Shown: one piece after another, positions 33,653 to 42,234 of the stretch | How the letters are laid out: the number at the start of each line of letters is the position of its first letter | How positions within the stretch are numbered: the first letter of the stretch is position 1 | NCBI RefSeq assembly: GCF_027889715.1 | Contig: NZ_JAPJZH010000006.1 | Location: 62,001 to 126,000 of the forward strand | Reading direction: 5' to 3' | DNA: 64,000 nucleotides | Source: Allohoeflea poritis | GTDB lineage: Bacteria > Pseudomonadota > Alphaproteobacteria > Rhizobiales > Rhizobiaceae | Translations under genes and position numbers: made by a program | Notes under the pieces: generated by a model | What the model was told of the DNA's origin: nothing | The model's database searches: none | Seen by the model: the letters and a program-made list of their open reading frames with translations, nothing else

Positions 33653-35861
33653 TCTGGAAGCCGACGACGGGTCGGTGCGCGTCAAACCAGCGCATGAGCC
33701 GCAACCTGCGGTCAATGACAACGCGACAGAGAAGAAGCCGCATCGCCTCGACAGCGGACGGATGGTGCGCCTCAAGAACCGCCTTCTCGATCATTACGAG
33801 CGCGAGATCGACCGCCAGCGGGAGAACCGCCTCGAGATGGCCCTCGACGCGGCGTTCTACGACAACAATCAGTGGCGCGAAGAGGATCTCGTTACCCTGA
33901 AGGAACGCGGCCAGGTGCCGCTGGTCTACAACGTCATCGCGACGTCCGTAGACTGGGTCACCGGCACCGAACGCCGGGCCCGGACCGATTTCAAGGTCCT
34001 GCCGCGACGCAAGGACCAGGGCGAGCCGGCCCAGCGCAAGACGCAACTCCTCAAATATCTGAGCGACGTCAACCGGTCACCGTTCGATCGGTCCAGGGCA
34101 TTCGAGGACGCCGTCAAGGTCGGCATCGGGTGGATCGAAGACGGCTGGGAACCCGATTCGACGAAGGAACCGCTCTATTCGCGACACGAATCATGGCGCA
34201 ACATCCTCTTCGACAGTTCCGCGAACGAATTGGACCTGTCCGACGCGCGCTACATCTTCCGTTCGAAGTGGGTGGATCTGGACGTCGCGATTGCGCTGTT
34301 CCCGGAACGGAGGGGTGCGCTCGAGCAATCCGCTGAGACCGACTCCAGTTACCTGCAACTCGACTATTACGGCGACGACGTGATGGACGAGAAAGAGGAG
34401 TCGCTCGACGAGCACGACTATTCCTACGCTCACAACCGCATGGGATTCGAGCGGCGCCGCGTCCGGCTCATCGAGGCATGGTACAGGACGCCCGAAAAAT
34501 ATGACCGACTTCGCGGCGGCACATTTTCCGGCGAGACCTTCGACGAGCACAGCCCGGGCCACCGCGAAGAACTGGACCGCGGCGAGGCAGAGCTTCGAAA
34601 GTCCGTCGGCATGCGGATGCGCGTGGCGATCTTCACGTCGTCGGCACTGCTCTATGAAGGGCCCTCCCCTTACCGCCACAACACGTTCCCGTTCACGCCA
34701 GTCTGGGGTCATCGCCGCGACAAGGACGGCTTGCCCTACGGCATGATCCGCCGCTTGCGGTCCATCCAGGAGGACATCAACAAGCGCGCGTCCAAGGCGC
34801 TCCACATCCTGTCGACGAACAAGACGATCATGGACGACGACGCGCTGGCCGACGACATGACTGTGGAGGAATACCTGGACGAGGTGTCCCGGCCCGACGC
34901 CGTCATTCGCAAGAAGAGAGGCTCCGAACTCACGATCAACGCCGACCGGGATCTAAGCCAGTACGAACTCGACTACATGTCTCGTTCTATATCGCTTGTA
35001 CAGTCGGCCAGTGGCGTGACCGACGAAAATCTCGGCCGAAAGACCAACGCTGTATCCGGTATCGCGATCGAGCGCCGGCAGGACCAGGGCAGTCTCGCCA
35101 CATCGCTTTACTTCGACAATCTGCGCTTCGCCAACCAGCTTCAGGGCGAGAAGCAACTCTCCAATGTCGAACAGTTCATGTCGGATAAAAAGGCGTTCCG
35201 CATCACCGATGAGCGCGGCAAGCCGGACTTTGTCGACGTGAATGACGGCCTGCCCGAAAATGACATCATTCGCTCCAAGGCCGATTTCATCATCGACGAA
35301 GCGGACTGGCAAAGCACCCTGCGCCAGGCAGCCGTCGCCGAACTTCTCGGCCTGTTGCAGACCATGCCGGCGGAGATCGGCATGACGCTGTTGGATCTCG
35401 TCGTCGAAGAGATGGACCTCCGGAACCGCGAGGAGATCGTCAAGCGTATTCGACAGGTGAACGGCCAGAATGATCCGGACGCGGAAGAAGACAGCGAAGA
35501 CGCCATTCGGCAAAAAGAGGCGCAGGCCGCCGAACAGGAATTCAACGCGGCAATGTCGCAAGCCGCGCTCGAGAAGGCCATGGGAGAGGCGCGCGAGGCC
35601 ATGGCCCGCGCCGAGAAGATCGCAGCGGAGGCGAGGCAGGTTCAGGGCCGCGAAGTCGCCGACACGATCAACGCACAGAACACAGCACTTGATGCGGCTG
35701 CCAAGGTTGTGGCGCATCCCGCCGTCGCCGACATTGCCGACCACATCACCCACGAAGCCGGTCTGGTTTCGCGCACCGACAAGGAGCGCCAAGCCGCCGG
35801 CATTGCCACACTCCCCGCACCGCACCAGACGCCACCCGAAACCATCCCACTAGCTGGGTAG
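33645..35861 (+). CDS. Portal protein, P22-like
   Basis: A 738-residue portal protein. The length and the P22-type pattern (early LEMALDAAFYDNNQWREEDL, then LVYNVIATSVDWVTGTERRA, and late QSASGVTDENLGRKTNAVSG) are typical of the podovirus portal family that forms the 12-subunit ring of the capsid vertex. The last 130 residues are a highly charged coiled coil (about residues 610-690), as in P22's barrel. It carries no signal. It is followed after 15 bases by the scaffold gene. Confidence 0.9.
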   Translation: MFDLEADDGSVRVKPAHEPQPAVNDNATEKKPHRLDSGRMVRLKNRLLDHYEREIDRQRENRLEMALDAAFYDNNQWREEDLVTLKERGQVPLVYNVIATSVDWVTGTERRARTDFKVLPRRKDQGEPAQRKTQLLKYLSDVNRSPFDRSRAFEDAVKVGIGWIEDGWEPDSTKEPLYSRHESWRNILFDSSANELDLSDARYIFRSKWVDLDVAIALFPERRGALEQSAETDSSYLQLDYYGDDVMDEKEESLDEHDYSYAHNRMGFERRRVRLIEAWYRTPEKYDRLRGGTFSGETFDEHSPGHREELDRGEAELRKSVGMRMRVAIFTSSALLYEGPSPYRHNTFPFTPVWGHRRDKDGLPYGMIRRLRSIQEDINKRASKALHILSTNKTIMDDDALADDMTVEEYLDEVSRPDAVIRKKRGSELTINADRDLSQYELDYMSRSISLVQSASGVTDENLGRKTNAVSGIAIERRQDQGSLATSLYFDNLRFANQLQGEKQLSNVEQFMSDKKAFRITDERGKPDFVDVNDGLPENDIIRSKADFIIDEADWQSTLRQAAVAELLGLLQTMPAEIGMTLLDLVVEEMDLRNREEIVKRIRQVNGQNDPDAEEDSEDAIRQKEAQAAEQEFNAAMSQAALEKAMGEAREAMARAEKIAAEARQVQGREVADTINAQNTALDAAAKVVAHPAVADIADHITHEAGLVSRTDKERQAAGIATLPAPHQTPPETIPLAG

Positions 35862-35876
35862 ACACGAGGCATCCCT

Positions 35877-36908
35877 ATGAACACGAAGAGTGCTCTGAGC
35901 GAGGAAGATCGCAAGCAATTGACCGATCAGGAAATTGCGAATTTCGAAGAGATCGAGGCCCTTGAGGCCGGCGGTTCGGACGACGACGAGGCCGCCGCGG
36001 CCCAGAAGGCCGAGGAAGATGCAGCCAAGGCTGCCGCGGCGGAGGTTGAGAAAAAGTCGCAGGAAGCGGCGGAAGCCGCCGCCAAAGCGGAGGCAGAAGC
36101 CAAGGCAAAGGACGACGCCGAAAAGAAGGCCGCCGAGGATGCCGCTGCAGCGGCCGAGGCCACCAAGAAGGCCGAGGAAGACGGTAAGACCGGGGACGAC
36201 GCCGAGAATAAGGGTGGCGACACCGACGAGGGGAGCGGCAGCGAAAAGGTTGCCCACCAGCCCGACCCCAAGCCTGCGGCGCAGGACCTGCCGGTCTTCA
36301 AGCCCCCCGAAGGCGCCGATGACCGGCTGCAGGAGATCGAGAAGAGCCTCGACGACCTTGCCGAGAAGTTCGACGACGGCGAGATCACCGCCAAGGAAAA
36401 GCGGGATCAGGAAAAGGAACTTCAGAAGGAACAGCGAAGCCTTGAGCGCCAGATCGATCAGGCCGCAATGTCCGAACGCTTCGCCGAAGGTCAGGAGGCG
36501 ACGCGCGCCAAGGAATGGACCGACGCCTGCACAACATTCATGGACGAGCATAAGGACGACTACCCCCAGGGGTCCGATGCATACCTCATGCTCGACAGTT
36601 TCGTCCGCGCCATGAATGTCGACAGCGGGAATGCGCGCGATCCAAGGTTTCTGGAACAGGCCCACCAGAAGGTCCAGAAACTGCTCCATCCGCCCAAGGG
36701 CGATGACACGACCAACAAGGACGATCCCGACAAAAACAAGCAACGGGACGATCCGCCCCCCACCCTGGGCAACGTCCCGGCGTCGCAGATCAACGACACC
36801 GAGGACGGAAAATTCGCCCACATCGACCGGTTGTCCGGCGAGGAATATGAAAAGGCGGTCGCCGGCTTGTCTGACAAAGAGCGTGAAGAATACGCGGCGC
36901 GAGGATAG
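35877..36908 (+). CDS. Putative scaffolding protein
   Basis: A 343-residue hydrophilic protein placed between portal and capsid genes, as scaffolds are. Residues about 30-115 are low-complexity Ala/Glu/Lys/Asp repeats forming one long helix; residues about 145-200 are a second coiled coil (LQEIEKSLDDLAEKFDDGEI), and the C-terminal part has IDRLSGEEYEKAVAGLSDKE, a short helical segment like the coat-binding end of scaffolds. It would assemble with the capsid protein and then leave the shell. Assigned on order and composition, not on recognised family motifs. Confidence 0.75.
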   Translation: MNTKSALSEEDRKQLTDQEIANFEEIEALEAGGSDDDEAAAAQKAEEDAAKAAAAEVEKKSQEAAEAAAKAEAEAKAKDDAEKKAAEDAAAAAEATKKAEEDGKTGDDAENKGGDTDEGSGSEKVAHQPDPKPAAQDLPVFKPPEGADDRLQEIEKSLDDLAEKFDDGEITAKEKRDQEKELQKEQRSLERQIDQAAMSERFAEGQEATRAKEWTDACTTFMDEHKDDYPQGSDAYLMLDSFVRAMNVDSGNARDPRFLEQAHQKVQKLLHPPKGDDTTNKDDPDKNKQRDDPPPTLGNVPASQINDTEDGKFAHIDRLSGEEYEKAVAGLSDKEREEYAARG

Positions 36909-36911
36909 GCC

Positions 36912-37127
36912 ATGCTTTCCAAAACACTGCGCATCGGTGAATCCCTGAAGATCGGCGACGCGGCACTGATCCGTGTCGCCGACAAATCGGGCCGAATGGT
37001 CAAACTGGCCATCGCGACGCGGCTGCCGATCGAGCAAATCGCGGCGGGCATCGATATCCGGCCAATAGCGGCGGGCATCACCGGTGAAACACGCCCCGTC
37101 CGGGTGCTTGAGCCGCGCTGCGCCTGA
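36912..37127 (+). CDS. CsrA-like RNA-binding protein
   Basis: A 71-residue protein. Residues 1-40 line up without gaps with the CsrA family: MLSKTLRIGESLKIGDAALI matches the family pattern ML-x2-TRRxGExLxIGD, and VKLAIATRLPI the following beta-strand. CsrA dimers bind GGA motifs in RNA leaders and change translation or stability. Arg7 is kept, but the residues in the places of Arg6 and Arg44, important for RNA binding in enterobacterial CsrA, are Leu6 and Ala44, so specificity may differ. It starts 3 bases after the scaffold stop with AGGATA upstream, and precedes the capsid gene, whose leader carries GGA hairpins. Confidence 0.72.
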   Translation: MLSKTLRIGESLKIGDAALIRVADKSGRMVKLAIATRLPIEQIAAGIDIRPIAAGITGETRPVRVLEPRCA

Positions 37128-37130
37128 CCG

Positions 37131-37213
37131 TTGCAAATCGGCAATGATCGTTGTATCTATTTGCCCATTCAATCTTGCGCAGGACGTGCTCCAACTAGAC
37201 TTGGAGTCACGTC
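37131..37213 (+). promoter_or_regulatory. Leader A: capsid-gene leader with GGA hairpins
   Basis: The 13-mer GCGCAGGACGTGC (37177-37189) folds into a GCGC/GUGC stem with an AGGAC loop. A second stem TCCAA/TTGGA (37190-37205) follows and includes the GGAG ribosome-binding site, 8 bases before the capsid ATG. The two GGA motifs are 21 bases apart. Upstream TTGCAA (37131) and TATCTA (37154), 17 bases apart, may be a promoter, the -10 box being poor. Confidence 0.6.
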
Positions 37214-38329
37214 ATGCCCACCACCATTGCCGCCGGCGATCCGAAAGCCGCGAAAAAGTGGTCCACCCTCCTCTTCCTCGATCTGGTCAAGCGCGCTTAC
37301 TTTGAGCGCAAGTTCGTCGGTCAGGGCCAGAACAACGTTATCCAGCGTCTTACCGATCTGGAAACGGACGCGGGCGACACGATCGATTACGATCTGTCCG
37401 TCAAACTGCGCAACCGGCCGACGACCGGCGACGCGCGCCTCACCGGCAAGGAAGAATCGCTGCGGTTCTTCTCGGATGAGGTCAAGATCGACCAGTCCAG
37501 GCACGCCGTATCGGCCGGCGGCCGCATGACCCGCAAGCGCACGGTGCACAATCTGCGCACCATCTCCCGCGAAAAGCTGTCCGAGTACTGGTCGGATTAT
37601 CACGACCAGCTCATGTTCATCTATCTCTCTGGTTCGCGTGGCATCAACGAGGACTTCTATGAGGCGGTGACCTACACGGGCCACGCCGGCAATGCGCTGG
37701 CGCAGCCGTCCACGGGCCACATCCTCTACGGCGAAACCGGCGGGACGCCGGCGACGGCCAAGGCCAACCTCACCGCCAACCACAAGATGAACAAGAACCT
37801 GATCGAGCGTGCCTCGACCCAGGCCGACATGATGCACTCGGTCGACCCGGAAAACGCCAACATGGTGCCGGTCGATATCAATGGCGAGGGCCATTACGTG
37901 GTCATCATGAACCCGTTCCAGGCGCACGACCTGCGCACCTCGGATACGACCGGCTGGCTGGATATCCAGAAGGCGGCGACGCAGGCCGAGGGCCGCAATA
38001 ACCCGATCTTCAAGGGCGGATTGGGCATGATCAACGATGTTGTGCTCCACAAGCACAAGAACGGGATCAGGTTCAACGACTACGGCGCTGGCGCCAACGT
38101 CCTTGCGGGCCGTGCCCTGTTCTGCGGTCGCCAGGCCGGCGTTATCGCCTATGGCTCTGCCGACAAGCGCAACAAGGGCCGTTATTCCTGGAAGGAAGAA
38201 TCGAAGGACTACGAAAATGAATTGACCGTCTCGGCGGGCTGCATTTTCGGGGCCAAGAAGGCCACCTTCAACAGCCGTGACTTCGGCGTGGTCGCGCTCG
38301 ATACCGCCGCAGCCAACCCCAACGCCTAA
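37214..38329 (+). CDS. Major capsid protein, N4-gp56 family
   Basis: A 371-residue major head protein. The pattern KKWSTLLFLDLVKRAYFERK, then NVIQRLTDLETDAGDTIDYD, is characteristic of the N4-gp56 coat family (HK97 fold). Other family-like parts are the loop YFERKFVGQGQNN and FRFNDYGAGANV-type C-terminal segments. It assembles the icosahedral shell around the scaffold. The ATG has GGAG 8 bases upstream; this site is in a hairpin of leader A. It is followed by an 8-bp stem-loop at 38346-38366. Confidence 0.9.
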   Translation: MPTTIAAGDPKAAKKWSTLLFLDLVKRAYFERKFVGQGQNNVIQRLTDLETDAGDTIDYDLSVKLRNRPTTGDARLTGKEESLRFFSDEVKIDQSRHAVSAGGRMTRKRTVHNLRTISREKLSEYWSDYHDQLMFIYLSGSRGINEDFYEAVTYTGHAGNALAQPSTGHILYGETGGTPATAKANLTANHKMNKNLIERASTQADMMHSVDPENANMVPVDINGEGHYVVIMNPFQAHDLRTSDTTGWLDIQKAATQAEGRNNPIFKGGLGMINDVVLHKHKNGIRFNDYGAGANVLAGRALFCGRQAGVIAYGSADKRNKGRYSWKEESKDYENELTVSAGCIFGAKKATFNSRDFGVVALDTAAANPNA

Positions 38330-38345
38330 ACGCCAACCACTGAGT

Positions 38346-38366
38346 GACGGGGCCTTGTGCCCCGTC
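38346..38366 (+). terminator. Stem-loop between capsid and next gene (attenuator-like)
   Basis: GACGGGGC (38346-38353) and GCCCCGTC (38359-38366) form a perfect 8-bp GC-rich stem with a 5-base loop, 16 bases after the capsid stop. There is no following T-run, so full termination is unlikely; it may reduce read-through or protect the capsid mRNA 3' end. Confidence 0.5.
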
Positions 38367-38389
38367 GCCTACCAACGGAGACCACCGAT

Positions 38390-38848
38390 ATGGCACTTCT
38401 TCAAGGGGACGCTGCAAAAGGCATTATTCCCGTCAACTATCCCTGCGCCGCCGGCGAAGTCGTCGCACAGCGTTTCGACTATGCCGCTCTGGCGGACCTG
38501 GCCGCCAACGACATCATCGAACTGGGCCACATTCCGCCGAATGCCAAGCTCGTCGAATGTGTCCTGATCTGTGACGATCTCGACTCCAATGTCACGCCCA
38601 CACTGGTGTTCGATGTGGGCATCATGTCCGGCGACTGGCAGGACAACGACGCGGCCCGTACCTGCGGCAATGAAATCTTCGCCGCGTCCGATCTTGGTCA
38701 GGCCGGCGGTGTCGCGCGTCCCACGCTTCGTGGCGCCTACCGGATCGCCGCGGCCGAGAAGGCGCGCTCCATCGGCCTCAAGGTCACGACCGCCGCGGCG
38801 ACCGCGCAGGCCGGCACCATTACGCTGATCACGAAAGTCATCGGCTGA
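38390..38848 (+). CDS. Putative capsid decoration/head protein, 152 aa
   Basis: A 152-residue protein directly after the capsid gene, with GGAG 10 bases before the ATG. It begins MALLQGDAAKGIIPVNYPCA and is beta-rich, rich in Ala, Gly and Asp, with a regular end AQAGTITLITKVIG. Proteins at this position in N4-gp56-type phages decorate or cement the head. I recognise the pattern only as a conserved phage structural protein, not a named family. Confidence 0.65.
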   Translation: MALLQGDAAKGIIPVNYPCAAGEVVAQRFDYAALADLAANDIIELGHIPPNAKLVECVLICDDLDSNVTPTLVFDVGIMSGDWQDNDAARTCGNEIFAASDLGQAGGVARPTLRGAYRIAAAEKARSIGLKVTTAAATAQAGTITLITKVIG

Positions 38849-38976
38849 ATTACCGGATGCGCCGCACGTCGGCGCGTTCAGATCCTGAGCGCTCGTGTGG
38901 GATGCGGGCGATCGGACGGCGGCGGCTTACTGGCAAGTAGGCCGCCGCAACATCCCAATCCCAAGGAGACAATCAC
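38849..38976 (+). promoter_or_regulatory. Intergenic region with 12-bp stem-loop
   Basis: This 128-base gap between two head genes contains a stem of 12 pairs (38919-38930 with 38937-38948: GCGGCGGCTTAC against GTAGGCCGCCGC, one T-G pair) and a TGGCAA loop. No T-run follows. The next gene has AAGGAG upstream. I see no promoter. An attenuator or RNase-processing signal separating head from tail genes is the likeliest meaning. Confidence 0.55.
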
Positions 38977-39621
38977 ATGCCGTTGATTCAGTGCAAAGTT
39001 GGCCCGTCTGAAAACCCCATGCCCGGTAAGACCTACGTCTTTGAAAGGGACGATCAGGGCCGCTTCGTAGCCAAGGTCGATGACCCAGAACACGTCAGGC
39101 TCTTTCTGTGTGTCGAACACTTCTGCCTGGTCGAAGACGAGGACGCAGCGGAAGATACCGTGGCACCCGTAATTCCTGACGATGACGACGAGGATTTCCA
39201 TGCAGGCGACCCTGATCCGGACGAGGGTGAAACAGATCCCGATGCACCGCCCAAGGCGATCGTTCCCGGTGCAGCGACCGATCCGGAGGGGGCCGACACG
39301 GAGAAGGAAGAACCTGATCCGTTCGAAGGCTTTACGAAAGCGCAGATGCAGGCCGAAGCAGCCTCGCGCGGAATCGCGTTCAAGAAGAACCAGAACGCCT
39401 TCGAATTGAAGAAACTCGTCCTCGAACACGATGAAGCGAACAAGCAACCGGCCGCTGCCGAAGGAGCCGGCGATCCGCAAGAGCCTGCCGAACAGGACCT
39501 GGCGTCGCTGACCAAGAAGGAACTTCTCGCCATGGCCAAGGGCCGCGGCCTGAAGGTGTCGAGCCGCGCGACCAAGGACGATCTCGTCGAGGCGATCCTG
39601 GAGGCGGAAGACGAGGAGTAG
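38977..39621 (+). CDS. Acidic structural protein with two SAP/Rho-N-like motifs
   Basis: A 214-residue very acidic protein. The middle (residues about 45-115) is Asp/Glu/Pro-rich and probably disordered. Two short helix-extension-helix units like HeH/SAP or Rho-N motifs follow: FTKAQMQAEAASRGIAFKKN near residue 118 and LTKKELLAMAKGRGLKVSSR near residue 177. Such units bind nucleic acid or protein. In head-tail regions of podoviruses comparable proteins close the head. A role in the connector is inferred from place. Confidence 0.62.
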   Translation: MPLIQCKVGPSENPMPGKTYVFERDDQGRFVAKVDDPEHVRLFLCVEHFCLVEDEDAAEDTVAPVIPDDDDEDFHAGDPDPDEGETDPDAPPKAIVPGAATDPEGADTEKEEPDPFEGFTKAQMQAEAASRGIAFKKNQNAFELKKLVLEHDEANKQPAAAEGAGDPQEPAEQDLASLTKKELLAMAKGRGLKVSSRATKDDLVEAILEAEDEE

Positions 39622-39624
39622 AAT

Positions 39625-40311
39625 GTGTCGACCGGAAAGGAGATCCTGGACAACGCCTACCTGATCCTTTCCGATTCGGACAAGGTGCGCTGGCCGCTGG
39701 CCGAAATGGTCGCGTGGCTCAACGAGGGCATCAAACAGATCGTCCTCATCAAGCCGTCGGCCTCTTCTATGTCGATCGAGATCGACATGGTTGAAGGGAC
39801 GCGCCAGGCCGTGCCGCAAAGCGGCACGCCGACACCGCTGCGCATCATCGACTTCGAGCGCAATATCACGACGACGGGCAACAACGGCAGCCAGGGCCGC
39901 ATCATCACGCCGGTGAGCCGCGATATCCTCGACGCCGAGAACCCACGCTGGCACGACAAGAGCTATCGGCGTTTCAAGACCGAAGTCCGGCATGGGGTGT
40001 TCGACGAGGACAACCCGCTGCAGTTCTATGTCTTTCCCGGCAATGACGGTAACGGCAAGATCGCCGCGGTCGTTTCGCATCTGCCCGCTCCAATCACCGT
40101 CGCTGGCTATGAAAGCGAGGACACGGGTCTCGCGGCGACCTACGACCCGGTGCTGACCGATTACGTTCTGGCGCGGGCCTTCCTCAAGGATGACCTGACG
40201 TCCAATCCGTCGCGGTCCCAGTATCACTCGCAACTCTTCGGCGCGGCGCTTGGGCTCAAAATACAGGTTGAGGGTGCCACGAGCCCGAACCAGCGGAGGG
40301 GCGGATCATGA
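39625..40311 (+). CDS. Head-tail connector/adaptor protein (DUF6682-like)
   Basis: A 228-residue protein starting at GTG, 3 bases after the previous stop. It begins MSTGKEILDNAYLILSDSDK with a helical bundle and then RWPLAEMVAWLNEGIKQIVL, a pattern common to phage adaptor proteins that extend the portal ring. The second half is beta-rich. The stop overlaps the next gene's start by 4 bases. The family assignment is from memory of similar proteins and moderately sure. Confidence 0.65.
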   Translation: MSTGKEILDNAYLILSDSDKVRWPLAEMVAWLNEGIKQIVLIKPSASSMSIEIDMVEGTRQAVPQSGTPTPLRIIDFERNITTTGNNGSQGRIITPVSRDILDAENPRWHDKSYRRFKTEVRHGVFDEDNPLQFYVFPGNDGNGKIAAVVSHLPAPITVAGYESEDTGLAATYDPVLTDYVLARAFLKDDLTSNPSRSQYHSQLFGAALGLKIQVEGATSPNQRRGGS

Positions 40312-40940
40312 TGCCGCTGGTCGACATCGACGACTTCCTGCCGCTGGTGAAACTCTATGCACGCACCGTGCCGGACGTTGTCGCGGAGCGGTTCATTCGC
40401 AAGGCCGCGCGCGATTTCTGCCGCAAGACGCGGATCTGGCATGACATCTACACGATGACCGTGAAAGAGACGCTGGACCAAACCGCCTGCTCGATCCCCG
40501 ACGCGGAGATCCTTGAGATCGAACATGCCAAGATCGGCGATCAGGAATTGATTCCCAAAACGCCGGCGGAACTGGACGAGATGCTTTCGGATTGGTCCGA
40601 TGCGACGGTCACAGCCGGATCCTCGAGCTACATTACACAGCTTGGCGCCAACTCGATCAGCCTTGTTCCCCGCCAGGCCGGCTCACTGCGCATGCGGCTT
40701 TTTCTTATCCCCACAAAGGATGCCTACAACCTGCCCGCAATTCTCCACGACGAGCACGGCGAAGCGATCGGCCAGGGCGCGGCGGCGGGCGCGCTCTTGG
40801 TGCCGGGCACCGAATACACGAACCCGGGCGCTGCGGCCGACCTGCGGCGCGAGTTCAACCGACTCTGCGCGACACAGAAATGGCGCGGTGCCAAGAACAA
40901 GGCAGGTGCGCGGCTTCGTTCGAAGGGGAGATACTTCTGA
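40308..40940 (+). CDS. Putative head-tail joining/tail-tube-like protein, 210 aa
   Basis: A 210-residue protein, soluble, with helical N-terminus (VKLYARTVPDVVAERFIRKA followed by ARDFCRKTRIW) typical of podovirus gp4/gp11-like adaptor proteins, and a beta-strand rich second half with LRMRLFLIPTKDAYNLPAIL. It overlaps its neighbours by 4 and 1 bases. In podoviruses two such proteins join portal and tail nozzle. Which of this and the preceding gene touches the portal is not known. Confidence 0.62.
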   Translation: MMPLVDIDDFLPLVKLYARTVPDVVAERFIRKAARDFCRKTRIWHDIYTMTVKETLDQTACSIPDAEILEIEHAKIGDQELIPKTPAELDEMLSDWSDATVTAGSSSYITQLGANSISLVPRQAGSLRMRLFLIPTKDAYNLPAILHDEHGEAIGQGAAAGALLVPGTEYTNPGAAADLRREFNRLCATQKWRGAKNKAGARLRSKGRYF

Positions 40941-41356
40941 TGGGCACGACAACCTTTCTCGGCGCCGCGATACTCAACGAGGTTTTCCGGGCCACCAACT
41001 ACGCCCCGCCTTCGACGGTCTATGTTTCGCTGCATACCGCAGATCCTGGTGACAACGGCGCCAACGAGGTGACGGTCGGTGCTTTTCCGGCTTACGCCCG
41101 CGAGGACGCCGCACAGGGCGGCGCAGCGACTGCGGCCTGGGGTGCACCGTCTTCGAACCAGATTTCGAACCTGCTCGAACTGCTTTGGGAAATCCACAAC
41201 GGCGCAGGCGCGATCACAGTCACGCATTTCGGACTTTGGGACGCGGCAAGCGGCGGCAACTGTCTCTATACCGGTGCGGTGACGGCATCGAAGACGCTCA
41301 ATGTCGGCGACCAGTTTGTCATCCGAGTCGGCGATCTCGACGTGAGTGTGGCCTGA
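40940..41356 (+). CDS. Conserved phage structural protein (tail fibre-like), 138 aa
   Basis: A 138-residue protein beginning MGTTTFLGAAILNEVFRATN, then STVYVSLHTADPGDNGANEV and a Tyr-Ala-Arg segment. This 'YVxLxTADPGDxG' pattern is common in phage structural proteins annotated as tail fibre-associated. The rest is beta-rich. The stop overlaps the next gene's start. Confidence 0.6.
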   Translation: MGTTTFLGAAILNEVFRATNYAPPSTVYVSLHTADPGDNGANEVTVGAFPAYAREDAAQGGAATAAWGAPSSNQISNLLELLWEIHNGAGAITVTHFGLWDAASGGNCLYTGAVTASKTLNVGDQFVIRVGDLDVSVA

Positions 41357-41940
41357 TGACGATGGGTGCGATCAACGGGACGGAACTCAATGAACTGACC
41401 ATCAACGACACCGGTATCGTTCGGGTCGCGTTGGCAGCATCGGTCGTCATGTCCCTGGCCGTTACGCCGGCGGCGTCCCTGCGCCAGGCCGGTGCAGCGC
41501 AGACCGTCACGGGTGTGACGGTCGCAGCGAAGGCAAGCCAGATCCACAGCGCCGCAGCGGCCCCGGCCCTATCGTTGACCATCGCCGCGCTTGCAACGAA
41601 GCGCGTTCCTCTTTCGGCCGCAGCATCTCTCACGCTTTCGGCTTCAGCAACGGGGCGCGTCGCCGTCCCCTTGACCGCATCGCCGACACTCACGCTCACG
41701 GTGAATGCGGATCTCAACCATGCGCGCCTTGCGCCGTTGGCGGACGCGTTGACCTGGTTCGTGCCGTCCGAGACACGCGAATACATGGTCCGGCCCGAAA
41801 CCGCGCTCCATGACGACAGTCTGGTCAGGTTCATCGCATTTGAGGACCGCGAAGCCTTGGTCGAGCCGGAGGGCCGCGTCTATCTCGTGCCGCCTGACGA
41901 CGAGTACAATGTCATCGCCGAACGGAGGTCGACGGTATGA
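41356..41940 (+). CDS. Hypothetical tail-region protein, Ala/Thr-rich, 194 aa
   Basis: A 194-residue protein. Residues about 20-120 are unusually rich in Ala, Ser, Thr and Val in alternating patterns (like AALATKRVPLSAAASLTLSA), suggesting long beta-strands or a fibrous part. The C-terminal 60 residues are acidic with aromatic residues (ALTWFVPSETREYMVRPETA). No family recognised. It overlaps both neighbours by 1 to 4 bases and belongs to the fibre cluster. Confidence 0.6.
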   Translation: MTMGAINGTELNELTINDTGIVRVALAASVVMSLAVTPAASLRQAGAAQTVTGVTVAAKASQIHSAAAAPALSLTIAALATKRVPLSAAASLTLSASATGRVAVPLTASPTLTLTVNADLNHARLAPLADALTWFVPSETREYMVRPETALHDDSLVRFIAFEDREALVEPEGRVYLVPPDDEYNVIAERRSTV

Positions 41941-42224
41941 CCGGCCACCAGTTCATCAAGCAATCGGGCGATGCGCTCGACTATGAGATCTCGTTTGAGC
42001 GGTGGTTGGGCTCGTCAGACACCATCACGTCCGCCACAGCGATCGCCGAGACGACCGGCTCCGATTATCCAGCGGTCAGTGACGTCAGTTCTGACACCCA
42101 GCGGGTCAAGTTTCGGATGTCGGGCGGAACGGACGGCTTCCAGGTCGTCGTCAACGTCGCCGCGACGATCAGCACCGGAGAAGTCAAAACCGTGCCCGTC
42201 ACGTTTTTGGTGAGGGATTGTTGA
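41937..42224 (+). CDS. Fibre-tail adaptor-like protein, 95 aa
   Basis: A 95-residue beta-rich protein, MTGHQFIKQSGDALDYEISF, with DTQRVKFRMSGGTDGFQVVV; this is the pattern of small phage 'fibre-tail adaptor' proteins with an Ig-like sandwich that hold tail fibres. It precedes two fibre genes. The start overlaps the previous stop by ATGA. Confidence 0.65.
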   Translation: MTGHQFIKQSGDALDYEISFERWLGSSDTITSATAIAETTGSDYPAVSDVSSDTQRVKFRMSGGTDGFQVVVNVAATISTGEVKTVPVTFLVRDC

Positions 42225-42234
42225 GAGTCGCGCG

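Noticed and set aside
36279-36291. GCGCAGGACCTGC, close to the 13-mer leader element
   Set aside because: It lies within the scaffold coding sequence, differs in the right arm so that the GCGC/GUGC stem is lost, and does not precede a start codon.
35850-37172. 440-codon minus-strand frame with Leu/Gly-rich, membrane-like product opposite the scaffold gene
   Set aside because: The apparent hydrophobic character comes from reading the Ala/Glu/Lys codons of the scaffold backwards. The plus strand has proper order, start sites and coupling.
38849-38976. A rho-independent terminator between head and tail genes
   Set aside because: The 12-pair stem is strong but no T-run follows, and the next gene has no visible promoter, so read-through must be expected.
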